From: Anadara kagoshimensis
Taxonomy: Eukaryota; Mollusca; Bivalvia; Arcoida; Arcidae
Length of the DNA stretch: 64,000 nucleotides
NCBI GenBank assembly: GCA_021292105.1
Contig: CM037864.1
Coordinates: 11,765,898-11,829,897 of the forward strand
Direction: 5' to 3'
Part shown: in pieces, positions 54,980 through 64,000 of the stretch
Layout of the letters: each line of letters starts with the position of its first letter
Numbering within the stretch: position 1 is the first letter of the stretch
Made by a program: the position numbers and the translations under genes
Notes under the pieces: model-generated
Told to the model about the DNA's origin: nothing
Databases searched by the model: none
The model's input: only the letters and a program-made list of their open reading frames with translations

Positions 54980-57900
54980 CTAAAATATTATTTTACTTTA
55001 TTTGTTTGATTTTAATTGTTTTATGTGACATTGAAGTAAACCTTTATTGCAGTTAATTTTAATTGCCCCCAAAACATTAAAACGTACATGTATGAGGACT
55101 GTCATCAGTATTTGACGTCCTTGAAAAATAAATTCAATAATGAGATGGTTTATTTAGACTGTTCTCTTGTTACTTTGCATTGGTTCACCCTTTTGCCAAG
55201 TTCGTGTTGTTCATAGCAAATAGCTATATATCACTGCGCCAAATGTAACTTTGCGAAAGGTATAAAAACAGAAAAAGGACATTTGCGTCTGATAAACATG
55301 CACCCGATAATTGTTAACGCAGCCCAAAATACAAAACGATACAAATAAAAAAACAACTAACAAAAAAAGACAATACAAACGCATGTTAGGTCCACAAATA
55401 TTAAAATTCCCAACAGCAGTTGGACGGGGACTTCAGTATATAAACAGTGCCAAGGTTACTTTTTAGGGCCAAACCATTACACTTATTTTGCAACCAGATG
55501 TCCATAAATAGACACATTTAAATCTTATTGTACCAAACAATGCACCAACAGCCCTTGCATGTATCTTTTTTACATAGACGGACTTGACGTAACTGTTAAT
55601 TTCGACTGTTTTATGTTACAGCAAAGTAAACCTTAATTGCACTTTAATAATTTTTATTTCCATAATAAGTAGAACATAAAGTTATGAGAAATTGTCATCA
55701 ACATTTTACTTCCTTGACAATGGAATGTACTCATCAAGATGCAAATACGTATGTAGATTACACGGACAGCAACATAGAAAAACAGAACGTTATTCACTGT
55801 AAAGGAACTTCAGAACATGTACCTCCCTGGCTCAAAATATACTATACTAGCATAATAAAGTCTACTATAATAAATGCAGCGATATCCTTTTGAGAATCTC
55901 AATATTTTTTTTGTAGGTTTACATTTGGCTTTAGCTAATACATTCGGGAAAAACGCAACAATGACCAGCAAAATAAAACAAGACAAATACACGTTTATCA
56001 TGTTATAATTGATTCTATAACTACTCATTACTTTTGATATTTCGTATTGTCAACAAAGTTGCAAAAGCTTGCAACATTCAAGCACAAACAAAGATTCATG
56101 CTCGAATCGCTAACATAGAGCAAGGTAAAAACTTTGAAAAATCGTAAATGTAATAAAAACAAATGAACTTCTACCAGGAAAGTGAGACCGGTTACCTCGA
56201 CTGTTTAGCTAATTATAACCACCAGGTGAGAAATCAAAATTGAAAATGAAAGAAACATGGAACTACTTGACGTCAAATATATTCAGGACAATCCTGGACA
56301 CACAGATATCAAACTTATCAACTTATCTACTGGAATGACGGCCATAAAACTTTAAAGGGCCCTAGTAAGCCTAGGCTTGCAATACCCATGGGTCAACAAT
56401 TAAATTTGCAAGCTTGCTTGTATGTTTAAAGTTCCAGTAGTGAAAACATACTCTACCATAGAGTATTAATTTGGAAACAAATATGCCATAAGCAGGAGAA
56501 GCGGGTATATTGCTACACAGAAAAGAAAAGTTGACAATACAAAAATTGAAGTAATCACGTTTGTCATATAGTTTCATATGTAACCTTTCGTGGACGTCAT
56601 AATTAAGATATGTCTAAATATGATGCAGAGACTGAGTAATCAGTCGTATATTTTATTCCAAACTCACTAGAACAGATGACATAAGAAATGCGACTACCAC
56701 TATAGTCTTTAAACAATAAAAAACAAACATACTAGTACATGTCCATATTCAAATCAAAATTTAAAAAAAAACGGTAAATACTTCCACCAGGGAAGAAGTG
56801 AAACCATGTGCTTCGGAAGGGTAACACCTCCTGTTTATATAACTACACTAGCCATCTGTGTAAAATCAAATTTAAGAGTGAAAGAAACAAGAAAATATGG
56901 GACTCAAAATATGTTCAAGATAATTTAAGATACAGAGAGGCTTGATGATCACAATATTGCTGATAAGACAAGTATCAACAATATTGTGATCACGATAGCC
57001 ATAAAACTTTTTAGAAGGCTTGCAATATCCCAATACAGATTATGTTTTGTTGTTGCTTTGAATAAAAAACAAACCTACGAATCCATGTCCGAATAACAAT
57101 TCAGAAGCAAAGTAAAAACGTTTGAACTGACAAGTCAGGTTATAAAATTCTTGATACTGTATTTTGTTCCGAATTCACTTCTTGTTATTCTGAATAGTAT
57201 TCTCACACTATTTTGAAATTTATTTTGACAACTAATGCGTATTTTATTATTCATCAATTATGATACAAAAAAGCGTTGACATTTCATTCTGAAACAGACC
57301 CATTTCACAATCATGTCTAAGATATTTTTAACATAGTTCTGACTAATTTTGGTACTTTAAATAATTTTGACTACAAGATTTGAATAAAATGTTATTCTGA
57401 CAATAAAGCGTTAAATTCCTGAATATTTAAACCTGAAACTATCAAAAATATCTACATATGAATTGTACTGTATTAAGTAAAGGAAAATTTAAGTTACAAA
57501 TAGGGAATGATTGTGAAACAGTGTCCTATATATTTTAATATTTACATACATAAATCTTACTATATTCTGAAGATGCAAATATGTAAATTTGTAAATTACA
57601 TCATCAGGTGTTTTAATCTATGATAATAAGCATTCTTCTTCAAGGGATTTCGGTACATTTATTATACCTATTTAAATACGCTATTTATGAGGGCTGTCAG
57701 TCTAAATATTTATATACATGAACCTTACCTTAAATCTTTTCTCCCATTTGTTTTGCCATCTGGCAGCTAAACAATTATCAAGGAACAAAAATCTACTCGT
57801 TACAATGTCTTCATAGCCTATTAAGAGATATTCCCTCTTCCTTGATAATTTTGGACAAACACAGGTAGAATTAGTCCATATTTCTATATCTGTATTTTCT

Positions 57901-60900
57901 GCTAAAGGAACTCTGCCAGATTTTAAAACTTTTATAACTGTTACTATTGTTACTGTATTTACAGAATTCACAGTTTTTTGTCTTTTTATCTTTCCTCGTA
58001 TGGCTACAATAAAATATAAAAGAACATTAAAGATCATTGACAAAATTTACCGCATGGCTACAATAACACAGAATAGACATTACAAATTTCCATTTTCCTT
58101 TTTCCATTTCCAAGGTTTAAAGTCTGAATTCATTTGCTCTAGTTCGTTGTACATTTAACTTCGTCCTATACAAGCAACCAGTATATGCGTATGCCAATTT
58201 ATTTCATTTTCATCTCCAAGGTTTGAACTTCAGTCGCCCCATCGGGTTGTACATTTCACATGGCTCTGTACAAGATTTGATAACGTCTTCTGGTTTTGAT
58301 GCTGTACGACAAACGTCATGACAATTGTTCTATTGTCAACTTTTCTAGGCAGCAATATATCTGCTTCTCTTGTATATGGTATATATATATTTGTTTCCCA
58401 ATTAATAAACTATGTTAGAGCTTGTTTTTACGACACGAACATAAAACAACGAAGCAAGCTGCTTATAAATAAATCATTGACGCAAGGATATTGCAAGCAA
58501 AGGCTTATCAAGGCCCTGAAAAGTTTTATGACTGTCAATCACAATATTGTTGATAAGTATAATAAATATGTATAGTTCCATGTTCCCTCATTCCCAATTT
58601 TTGGTTACACGGGAAGTGCTTATCCCTCCGGAGCAGCCGGGTTCAATTCCCTGGTGGAAGTTCACGTGTTTAACAAAATTTGCTAGAGTCAAAATTTTTA
58701 CTTTGCTTTTTGATTGTGGTTTGAACATGGATTGGTATGGGTTTTTTTAATTTATTTAATCTCTGAGAAGTAACAAAGCAAATCCTCAGTTCACTTCACA
58801 TAACTTACACCTGTTTTCACGATATTATGGGTATTAACCATTCTGCAGCAGTGAAGTAAATCAAAACAGTAATGTCTCGAAGTCAAACAAAGGTTAATGT
58901 ATATATATGCCATATATTAATAAGTAGAAAAACGAAATAAATTAAATTTTGGAGTTTGATTTGAACTGTAACATATTATAATTATATACTTAGTATATAC
59001 AATGTAATGTATTTAGTTTAAATAGAAAAAAAACTACATTAATTTTCTTTTCTAACAAAAATTCGTTTGATTAATGAGAAAAAATAAAAGACGTGAAAAA
59101 CAAAACTCATGACCAAATACATTAAAAACTGAAAAGAGCAACAACCTTTCCTGTGATGTAACCTCAATAAAACACTAACAATAAAAAAGAACGACCTAAC
59201 CCTATATTGTTAACAGTGAAATTAATTCTGTTATAATTTAAACAAAAAGTCCTATCTTGTTACGCTACTAAACACAGGTGTAACAATCTAACGATTTGAC
59301 AATTTCTGTCTCTCACGACACGCGTATTATTTAAGGTGAGTTAATCATAGGGCTTTAGCTAAAGTAAATAGTTTGTCTTTATATTGGAATCCTCTGTGCG
59401 AGGTTCCTGAAGCAGAATAAGTCAATCATATCTGAAAGATCACCAACCCGCCTTTTCGTGCCTTTGATGTACGATGCCGTGCGTTTAGCACTTTATGTTA
59501 AGTAACTTTCAATTATTCTAACTCTCTCACGTTCCAGTGTTAAGTTGATCCATTTAAACTTTGCGTGTTCTGGATAAATTCTTAAAGCACACAGAAACGA
59601 ATTTTAAATTTTGTATTTAAAAATAGTAACTATTTAATTCAGAAACCCTAAGCCAAAACATTTTTCATTTTAATTGATGAAATTTATCAAATTTAATAGA
59701 GTTTTCGTTCTGCTTATTTAAGATGGGCTTCATATTACATGATTGTTGTTCCGCGGTGGCGGTTACGTCATTATTTTCTTAAAAAGAATTAAAAGTTTTT
59801 TTTCTCTTTTATTAAATTTATCGTACTTCTTTCTCTGGTTCATTTTTAATTTACAGGAAAGCGTGGGAGGTCAATTTTTATAAATTTTATTTTATTTCAA
59901 TAAAAAATAATTAAATACTAATCAATCAGAAGTCAACAGGTACTTACCTATTTCTAAACATGAACATGAAAATATAGCCAAAATCATGCATTAATAGCAA
60001 CAAATTTTGTAATTAGACATTGATCATTATTCCAAAGTAAAGTAAAAGTTTTGAAACTGACAAATTAGGTAAAACACGTGAACATCCATCAGAGAAGTGA
60101 GGCCGGATGCTCCGGAAGGGTAGCACCTCCTGGTTAGCTAGTTACATCCGCCACGTGTGTAATCAAAGTTGAAATTGAAAGAAAGAGCAATAGATTTACG
60201 AATTAAAAAAATTAAAGTTAAAAACAAACATAATAATTCATGTTCAAAAAATGCAATAAAAGCAAAGTCAAAACTTCGACAACTGGTAAATTTCGTGAAA
60301 CAAGTGGACGTCCACAATGATAGTGCGGCCTGATGCTCTGTAAAGGTAAGCACCTCCTGTTTCAAAACCTACATAGATACATACTGTGAAATCAAAATTT
60401 GAAACGAAAGGAACATAATGCATAATGCATTATAATTCTTAATGCATTCAATGCCACCATTTGTTCACTCAAATGTTGTCAGTGTAAATGGGTTTGTTGC
60501 AAAACTGACGAATTGTTATAGAAATGGGTCTTTGGACATGAAAATACTGTGGCGATAAGCTGGTGGTAAAGTTATCGAGGGACATGGAAAAGAGGTTTTA
60601 CCCTACATAAATGAAAAGATATATTTGAAAGAAACGGTCACGAACAACGTTTCGGATTAAACTTTTGAATAATTCGATGAATTATTAAACAGCTTATAAT
60701 TCACTTTATTCATTTTAAATTTGAAAGTACAATCAGATAAAGAATTATTTGATGTAAAAATGATTAAATGTTTGCTGTGAAAACTAAAACCCAAGATGAA
60801 AGGAAAATATAAATTATCGGATAAATGAATAGAAATTCAGAAATGAAACGAAATACGAAACAGTGATAAAAAATTAACTGATCAAATGTTGTGACCGTAT

Positions 60901-61710
60901 GACCTTGCAGAATGTAAATGAATTTTAACAAGAAAAATGTAGAAGAAAAAACTTCTTTATGCAACGATTCGATAACAATTTTATTTACTTAAGGACGGTA
61001 GGTACATTTGAATTTTATTAACTTAAAAATTCATATTACAGAAGAGTTTCTCAACCTTCATAAGGATATACAGTCAAACCTGTCTATAAAGACCACCCAA
61101 GGGAACCAGTAAAGGTGGACTTGATGGGCAGTTGGTCTTTATATACAAGTTCAAATGATATGAATAAAGAACAATTGGGATACAATTCTACTGCTTTTAT
61201 AAGCAGGTGGCCCTTATATAGAGGTGGCCTTTAAGGCAGATTGGACTGTATATATATATATATATATAGCCCTGTCGAACATTTAACACTAAGCTAACGA
61301 ATTAAAGCTGAATAGGCAGCTAACCTCGACACCTACTAGCTATATTTCTTGGCAGTTTATCGGTCACTAGCTAACAGTACCTTAATCTCTATGTAGCTTA
61401 ATCTCTCCTCTCTATTAGCAGAGTGTTAACTATTGGAGCAAAAGCAAGAAAAATAGCAAGTTACGTTTAACGTGTGACCAGCCAGGGTGGTTGGGACGGA
61501 GTGGAAATCACCTCCTGAGAGGAACAAGAAACTATGGGACGTTAAATATAAGACATCATACTTAAAATTAAAACAAAATAATATTAAAACTGGTATATTA
61601 TGTAACTTAGCAACAATATTTTGATGACCGCCATAAAACTTGCCGTTAAGATTGCAATATCCCTTAGTAAATTATTTTTGTAAGCAGCATGACCATTTTT
61701 ATATAAAATC

Positions 61711-61798
<88 letters not shown>

Positions 61799-63188
61799 AA
61801 AGTTAAGTAATATTATGTGCACAAGATCTTAATATGATAGATGTGTAAACCAAGTAAGATGCAACTACCTCAGATTCCTTCGAACTAAAACATTAACGTC
61901 AATAATTACTATTAATATAGACTCACCTAGTTTACCCTTCCGGAGTGTACCCGGCCTCAATTCCCTGGTGGATGTTCGCGTGTTTAATTAATTTGTCAGT
62001 TTCAAAGTTTTTACTTTGCTTTGGGATTGTGATTTGGACATGGATTGATATGTTTGTATTTGATATCATCAACTTATCAGATTTTTTTACAAAAATAAAT
62101 GAAAACCAGTGCCGACTACTGTATAGCTAGAAAAATCAAAAAGTCTTTTGATAAAAAGGTTTCAAGTGTGTCAAGGAACCTTAAATCAAATGAACAGCGG
62201 TAAAAGAAAAACTTTTCATAAGTATTCATTCACGTTTGAACTCTTTGCTTTGAAAAATGACCTATTAATAATTGTAGTTTAACACAAGTCTAACCCTCGA
62301 TTTGTGATAAGAAAATTATGCTTTCATGTATTTCGACTTGAAGGTGTTTTCATATCAAAAAATCTTTTCTAAAGCTTGTTGACCCTGTGTCTGATTAAAG
62401 ATTGCCTCGTGTGCATGCGTGTGCGTCTAAGTATGTGTGATTGATTCCATAAAATGTAGGAAAAAAATTTCAAAACTTTGCTGCTGTATAAACACTGAAA
62501 TTCCTCACAAAACTAAGGTATACTCCCTGATGCAAAAGTATTTCCTTAGCTAAATTTTTGTAAAATATATTTTGTTCATTTTGGTATCTATTCAACATCT
62601 TGGGGGAAAATTTTGGTCCAAGCACTACTGATGAGGAATTGTATTCCGAAACGACCGTATAGTGTTGTAAAATTAAGACTGTTATTATATGTGATTTGGT
62701 CCAAGCACTAACTGATGATGAATTCCTAAACGGCGTCTAATGATGCAAAACTAAAACTGGTATAAGATGTAATGAACCAAAACAGTACATATAACTTAAA
62801 TCCCTAATAGCTACTGTCTTTGGTCAAATTTTAGGTTTTTATTAAGTCACTTTGAAATCTTCAATGCACAAATATACATTTAACGGAGAAACTACACGTC
62901 CAAAGCATGTAAGCGAAAAGCATTGCAGATTTTTTTCGGAACAATAACGTTAAAATCTTAATGGCACGAGAGAAACTGTTTATGGAATTATGGATACGTA
63001 AATTGTGGGCATTAATACATGTTCGCACGCATTTTGGATATACTCACATGCATTCGCAGGCGTTTAGGATATAATCACGTATATTCAATATGTAACAATA
63101 TGTAAAGAAATATACTTACCAAAATTAAATTTTCCTTTTTTGTAGCTTCTTTGTTTCGGACGATTTTTCTTTTTATTACATTTACAAC
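54895..63188 (-). CDS. Secreted NTR (C345C) domain protein, 3' part of gene
   Basis: Minus-strand exons 63188-63120, 58003-57729 and 54979-54895 join in frame with good AG acceptors and GTAAG donors (phases 1, 0, 1 leaving each exon). Exon 1 encodes a Cys-Lys-rich stretch CKCNKKKNRPKQRSYKKGKF. Joined to exon 2 it continues NFAIRGKIKRQKT, TIVTVIKVLKSGRVPL, IEIWTNSTCVCPKLSRKREY, LLIGYED and ARWQNKWEKRFK. This is the layout of NTR modules as in netrins, sFRPs, PCOLCE and complement C3-C5: an early CxC, IxVxxVxKxG, a CxCPKL-type pair, YLLxG and a W..RW..KR end. TNSTC has an N-glycosylation sequon. Exon 3 (IESTVLYPQRQRTFG) has no family match and could be a mis-call. The upstream domains that would identify the protein lie beyond 64000. 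Probably extracellular; exact family unknown. Confidence 0.75.
54990..56075. other. Intron DNA, nothing recognised
   Basis: ORFs 55684-55893 (plus) and 55810-56028 (minus) overlap and show no family signature. Confidence 0.4.
56080..56672 (-). mobile_element. Retroelement family R copy with RT tail
   Basis: Minus strand 56577 down: MKLYDKRDYFNFCIVNF, NIPASPAYGIFVSKLILYGR. Then the tail and 3' UTR down to ~56080. It extends upstream to ~56672 with the same sequence as 28120-28200. Confidence 0.78.
56718..57143 (-). mobile_element. Retroelement family R, two copies in the same orientation
   Basis: 56718-57033 ('caaacatactagtacatgtc', 'ccaccagggaagaagtgaaa', 'gatcacgatagccataaaac') and 57062-57143 ('caaacctacgaatccatgtc', 'gaactgacaagtcaggtta'). 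Confidence 0.68.
57295..57528. mobile_element. MITE, CCGGTTTCACAATCATT family, copy 3 (decayed)
   Basis: 'catttcacaatcatgtctaa' and 'gggaatgattgtgaaaca' are the ends. The interior is diverged. Confidence 0.55.
57729..58003 (-). CDS. NTR gene exon 2 in window (domain core)
   Basis: 275 bp, from 'ttttattgtag' to GTAAGG. 91 codons plus two bases: IRGKIKRQKTVNSVNT, KVLKSGRVPLAENTD, TNSTCVCPKLSRKREYLLIG, SRFLFLDNCLAARWQNKWEK. The strongest evidence for this gene. Confidence 0.82.
58323..58750 (+). mobile_element. Retroelement family R, RT tail plus 3' UTR, opposite to the host gene
   Basis: Reads NISASLVYGIY, FVSQLINYVRACFYDTN and ALKSFMTVNHNIVDKYN (58318-58575), then 3' UTR 'ccggagcagccgggttcaat' to 'aacatggattggtatgg'. 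Confidence 0.78.
58755..60000. other. Intron DNA, nothing recognised
   Basis: AT-rich, no ORF or clear repeat. Confidence 0.45.
60003..60420 (-). mobile_element. Retroelement family R, two copies in the same orientation
   Basis: 60003-60185 ('ggccggatgctccggaaggg', 'tccgccacgtgtgtaatcaa') and 60217-60420 ('gcggcctgatgctctgtaaa', 'ggtaagcacctcctgtttc'). Confidence 0.68.
61071..61248. mobile_element. Pogo/Tigger-like MITE, copy 3
   Basis: CAGTCAAACCTGTCTATAAA to the terminal GGACTG, TA on both sides. The best-preserved copy, lying in the intron of the NTR gene. It is followed by a short (TA)n. Confidence 0.78.
61265..61440. mobile_element. MITE family F, one-ended copy
   Basis: 'ccctgtcgaacatttaacac', 'taagctaacgaattaaag', 'ggcagtttatcggtcactag' match 24100-24283 in reverse. 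Confidence 0.5.
61495..61700 (-). mobile_element. Retroelement family R, decayed
   Basis: 'aaactatgggacgttaaata', 'tgatgaccgccataaaactt', 'ttgcaatatcccttagtaaa' keep the family order. Confidence 0.5.
61713..61793 (+). repeat. (TA)n(TG)n microsatellite
   Basis: About 16 TA then about 23 TG units. Confidence 0.92.
61928..62065 (+). mobile_element. Retroelement family R 3' end
   Basis: 'acccttccggagtgtacccg', 'aattccctggtggatgttcg', 'tttggacatggattgatatg'. Confidence 0.72.
62475..62775 (-). repeat. Family B repeat, inverted orientation
   Basis: 'actaaggtatactccctgat', 'gtccaagcactactgatgag', 'gaattgtattccgaaacgac', then a second copy of the last block from 62700. Confidence 0.75.
63120..63188 (-). 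CDS. NTR gene exon 1 in window (linker, CxC)
   Basis: 69 bp between 'gcatttcag' and GTAAGTATAT. It reads xCKCNKKKNRPKQRS and YKKGKFNF plus one base. Six lysines follow the CxC, and the basic run leads into the first NTR strand. Confidence 0.72.
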
Positions 63189-63269
63189 CTGAAATGCAAG
63201 TTTATGAGAAGAATTATTGGATTATAATAATAATTCTATGGAATGAAATTGATCCCTTTTTGTTCCTCC

Positions 63270-63860
63270 CTGATAGCAAATGTATCATAAACAAGATATC
63301 CGTTGTTGCTTCCTCTCGAGGACATTTGGCCCTTTACACGATTCCCCCGTTTTGTTCTTACCGAAAGCAACAGTACCCTTTTCAAGGCACTCCTTTTTGT
63401 TTATTACTAAGGGTAAATGTGAATTTTGCAAGTCAATCATTTTTCTTTCATGCTTAGAGCAATAACTTTGCTTCTTGGCAAGGGCAATTATACTCATTTG
63501 CAAGGTGCCTATTTTTGTTTTCTTTGGAGGCCAATTATACCTTTTGCAATGTATCAAGTTTTCCTGCATTCCAAGGGCAATTATATGTTTTGGGTTCTTG
63601 TCGGGGGCAATTGCGGCTTCTGTAAGGTACTAGTATCCTTTTTGCTCCCTGTCGAGGGCAAATAAGGTATCTATTTTTGCTTCCAAATCTTGTTGAGGGG
63701 AACTATAGCTTTCGCAAGGGTTTCCAGGCAATTGCGGCTTCTGTTAGGTACAAGTATCCTTTTTGCTCCCTGTCGCGGGCAAATAAGGTATCTATTTTTG
63801 CTTCTAAATCTTGTTGAGGAGAACTATAACTTTCGCAATGTTTCAGTTTTTGTTATTTGC
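63270..63860 (+). repeat. Degenerate ~60-bp tandem repeat with a recent 121-bp duplication
   Basis: Loose units of 'gagggcaatta' plus 'cttttgcaaggta' run across the region. 63607-63727 and 63728-63848 are near-identical 121-bp copies beginning 'gcaattgcggcttctgt'. Several ORFs here on both strands are by-products. Confidence 0.75.
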
Positions 63861-64000
63861 TGAGAGGAAACTTTGAAAACAGTAGTCTACGCATGCAACT
63901 ATTTGGAACTGTCAAGTAAAGGTTCTTTGTTAAAAGGTTTTTTAAATGTCACGTAAAAATCCCTGGCATTAAAGTACTTTATTGGACATTAAAGACTTAT

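Overview
The window looks like AT-rich, intron- and repeat-dense DNA from a metazoan, most likely a bivalve mollusc. The evidence is: interrupted coding exons with GT-AG borders, repeats of a type common in oyster and mussel genomes (an element with AGCTCACCTGAGC-type ends, tRNA-Leu-like SINEs, many short MITEs), and a LINE with a restriction-like endonuclease. The species cannot be named from the sequence alone. There are no bacterial-style operons.

Two host genes can be supported, both incomplete. (1) Plus strand, 629-9616: the last five exons of a HAD-superfamily phosphatase of the phosphoglycolate/glycerol-3-phosphate phosphatase and pyridoxal phosphatase group. The catalytic N-terminus lies left of the window; an AATAAA follows the stop. 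(2) Minus strand, 63188 down to at least 54895, perhaps to 46110: exons of a secreted NTR (C345C) domain protein. It enters from beyond the right edge, and its introns hold many repeats.

Layout. 1-9700: phosphatase exons. Their introns carry pogo-like MITEs, tRNA-Leu SINE pieces, a hairpin element, a 1.8-kb bivalve-type repeat with a 166-bp tandem array of higher-order (ABC)x2 structure, and a deleted hAT element. 10786-14408: a 3.6-kb foldback element with arms of about 1.7 kb, each arm holding a decayed copy of the same gene. 14600-17800: an RLE-type LINE (R2 superfamily, Hero/NeSL-like) with one frameshift. 20339-23941: a second foldback element with arms of about 0.76 kb, inserted into a retroelement 3' end. 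24100-25600: a nested MITE cluster including a clean hAT MITE with an 8-bp target duplication. 26000-64000: dominated by about 30 fragments of one retroelement family that share a 3' end (reverse-transcriptase C-terminus plus 3' UTR), by a ~330-bp dimer-forming repeat, and by several minisatellites.

The strongest items for a second look are the two foldback elements, the shared premature stop in both arms of the first, the RLE LINE, the higher-order tandem array, and the NTR-domain gene. Repeat boundaries are read by eye and are approximate unless a target duplication is stated.
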